Part shown: piece by piece, positions 4,124 to 5,445 of the stretch
Layout: every line of letters starts with the position of its first letter
How positions within the stretch are numbered: position 1 is the first letter of the stretch
DNA from: JBIKLM01 sp044375105
Lineage (GTDB): Bacteria; Planctomycetota; UBA1135; GCA-002686595
Length of the DNA: 5,445 nucleotides
Direction: 5' to 3'
NCBI GenBank assembly: GCA_044375105.1
Contig: JBILNK010000232.1
Coordinates: forward strand, 1 to 5,445
Program-made: the position numbers and the translations under genes
The notes under the pieces: generated by a model
What the model was told of the DNA's origin: nothing
What the model saw: the letters and a program-made list of their open reading frames with translations, nothing else
The model's database searches: none

Positions 4124-5445
4124 ATGCAGACCCAGACCGAACGACCGACCCCGCGCGGCAGCGCCGGATCCCAAAGAAGCAGCACGTCCCGCGATCCCTT
4201 GGGCCGCTTGGGGCGACTCAGGCGCATCCCGGTGCGAGTGCAGGGGGCCGGCCTGGCGCTGCTGCTGCTGGCGGGCGCTCTGGCCCAGGATGCGGGCGCG
4301 CGGGCGGCGGGAGCAGCGCGAGCGACAGGCGCGGATGGGCCTCCGGCGCCGGTGCGGTCCCCGGCGGAGGCGGAGCCGCGCGAGCAGGTCCTGCGCCTCG
4401 AGGTCATCGATCGCTCCGGCCTCTTTCCCCACGCCCAGATCGAACCGCGCCTGTACCTCGCCAGCTCGGCGGAGGGCTGGGCGCCGGACGGCCGGGGAGC
4501 CAGCGGCGCCTATGGACCCCTCGGTCCCGAAGGCAGCCCGTTGGGCTGGGTTTTCGAGCTGCCCCGGCCGCTCGCCGAGTCGCCGCAGCTGGCCTTCAAG
4601 TTCACCCGCGGAAGCTGGGCCACGGTCGAGGTGGATGCCCTCGGCCGGGACATCGAGAACCGGCGGCTGCCGGAGCTCGAATGGCCGCGAGGCAAGGCTC
4701 CGGCTCGCCTGCGGCTGGAAGTGCTGCGTTTCGCCGATCAGGGCCGGTCCGATTTGGCGGGGGGCACCCCGCCGACGAGCACCGTCACCGGGCGGCTCGA
4801 GGTCTTCGAGCTCGAATCGAAGCAGCTCGGCGACCGGCGCAGGATCCGCGTCTGGCTGCCGGCCCAGTATCCGCTGCCCGGGGAGGCCGACGAGGGAGCT
4901 GGGAAGGCCGCCGAGGAGACCGCGGAGCCGAAGCGCTTCCCGGTGCTCTACATGCACGATGGGCAGAACTGTTTCGACGTGGCCACCAGCGCCTTCGGGC
5001 AGGAATGGCGCTTGGATGAGGCCTTGAGCGACCTGATCGGCTCTGGGGCGCTCGAGCCCTGGATCGTGGTCGCCGTCGACAACATCGGCGCCACCCGGGC
5101 CGCCGACTACAACCAAAGCGGCCTCGAGGTGCGCGGCAGCACCGGCCGCGGCGGCAAGTACCTGGCCTTCCTGTGCGACGAGCTGGCGCTGGCGATCGAA
5201 GCGCGCTATCGGGTCGATGGGCGCCCCGAGCGCCGCGCGCTGGGGGGCTCCTCCTTCGGCGGCAACATCACGCTCCTGGCGATCCTGGAGCGCCCCGGCT
5301 TCTTCGGCCGCGCCCTGGGGGAGTCCCCGGCCCTGTGGGTCGGGGATGGCGTGCTGATCGAACGGCTCGAAAAGCACCGCGGCAGCGTGCCTGCGCGGCT
5401 GTTCATCGGCATGGGCGGCCGCGAGTACGGGGATGCAGAGCGCGA
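4124..5445 (+). CDS. exported carbohydrate-binding-module/esterase D-type hydrolase, 3' end cut by window edge
   Basis: The frame opens at the ATG at 4124-4126 and runs off the right edge (440 codons seen). After a long basic n-region (about 40 residues) comes a hydrophobic core 'GAGLALLLLAGALA' with likely cleavage after ALA, so the enzyme is exported. An Ala/Pro-rich linker leads to a beta-rich domain at about residues 90-205. It contains 'FKFTRGSWATVEVD' (158-171) and 'DIENR', typical of the starch-binding-like (CBM20/48-type) module that precedes esterases in this class. The putative esterase domain (PF00756, alpha/beta hydrolase) begins at about 225 with 'RRRIRVWLPAQY'. It continues with 'FPVLYMHDGQNCFD' (272-285) and the nucleophile elbow GGSSFGG (374-380), Ser377 being the nucleophile. 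The catalytic His must lie beyond the edge. A 19-residue Glu/Ala-rich insert separates 'LPAQYPLP' from 'RFPVLYMHD'. The substrate is probably an acyl ester on a polysaccharide or siderophore-like compound; which one is not determinable here. Confidence 0.9.
   Translation, partial: MQTQTERPTPRGSAGSQRSSTSRDPLGRLGRLRRIPVRVQGAGLALLLLAGALAQDAGARAAGAARATGADGPPAPVRSPAEAEPREQVLRLEVIDRSGLFPHAQIEPRLYLASSAEGWAPDGRGASGAYGPLGPEGSPLGWVFELPRPLAESPQLAFKFTRGSWATVEVDALGRDIENRRLPELEWPRGKAPARLRLEVLRFADQGRSDLAGGTPPTSTVTGRLEVFELESKQLGDRRRIRVWLPAQYPLPGEADEGAGKAAEETAEPKRFPVLYMHDGQNCFDVATSAFGQEWRLDEALSDLIGSGALEPWIVVAVDNIGATRAADYNQSGLEVRGSTGRGGKYLAFLCDELALAIEARYRVDGRPERRALGGSSFGGNITLLAILERPGFFGRALGESPALWVGDGVLIERLEKHRGSVPARLFIGMGGREYGDAER

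Noticed and set aside
2641..4407. A 588-codon minus-strand frame overlapping the dehydrogenase
   Set aside because: It is Arg/Pro/Gly-rich low-complexity sequence in a different frame from the dehydrogenase, whose family motifs are all in its own frame. It is a composition shadow.
4098..5027. A plus-strand gene starting at TTG 4098 behind AGGAGG
   Set aside because: The product is Arg/Cys-rich with no motif, and its frame is not that of the esterase, whose motifs run continuously from 4124. Only a short leader use of this start stays open.
3959..5377. A 472-codon open frame on the minus strand opposite the esterase gene
   Set aside because: Its translation has no recognisable domain and mirrors the codon structure of the esterase, which has clear motifs. 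Long antisense frames are expected where the third codon position is almost always G or C.

Overview
The window is very GC-rich bacterial DNA that looks chromosomal. It holds six protein genes, four seen whole and one cut off at each edge. The best clue to the host is the secreted protein at 1483-2444. Its roughly 125-residue C-terminal beta-rich domain ends in the pattern 'QFW..DP....GFA.TN..R', which I associate with the large families of secreted proteins in deep-branching Planctomycetota (Poly30/Saltatorellus-like lineages). Most of the starts also lack a Shine-Dalgarno site. The lineage assignment is inferred from memory of these families, not from a search.

Layout, left to right. Five genes lie on the minus strand, so transcription runs right to left. 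(a) 1-347 is a truncated lipoprotein gene; its start overlaps by 14 nt the stop of (b). (b) 334-720 is a complete 128-residue lipoprotein. The two are ungapped paralogues of the SmpA/BamE-like type. (c) 806-1423 is a class I SAM methyltransferase of the YtqB/MnmM family, which modifies tRNA wobble uridine. (d) 1483-2444 is the secreted surface protein. Its signal peptide lies in one frame and the rest of the protein in another, so the gene carries an apparent one-base frameshift near 2268-2310. A 345-bp non-coding stretch (2445-2789) follows; it contains an 18-bp perfect palindrome and a run of ten C. (e) 2790-3962 is a saccharopine/lysine dehydrogenase-family NAD(P) oxidoreductase. After a 161-bp divergent intergenic region, (f) runs on the plus strand from 4124 off the right edge. 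It is an exported carbohydrate-binding-module plus esterase-D-type hydrolase with a visible GxSxG nucleophile motif.

The genes do not form an obvious pathway. Three or four encode envelope or exported proteins (two lipoproteins, the surface protein, the esterase), and two encode cytoplasmic enzymes (tRNA methyltransferase, amino-acid dehydrogenase). Only the overlapping lipoprotein pair is clearly built as a co-translated unit. I see no mobile element, CRISPR array, tRNA or rRNA. No novel multi-gene system is evident; the points most worth a second look are the frameshifted surface protein and the overlapping lipoprotein paralogues.
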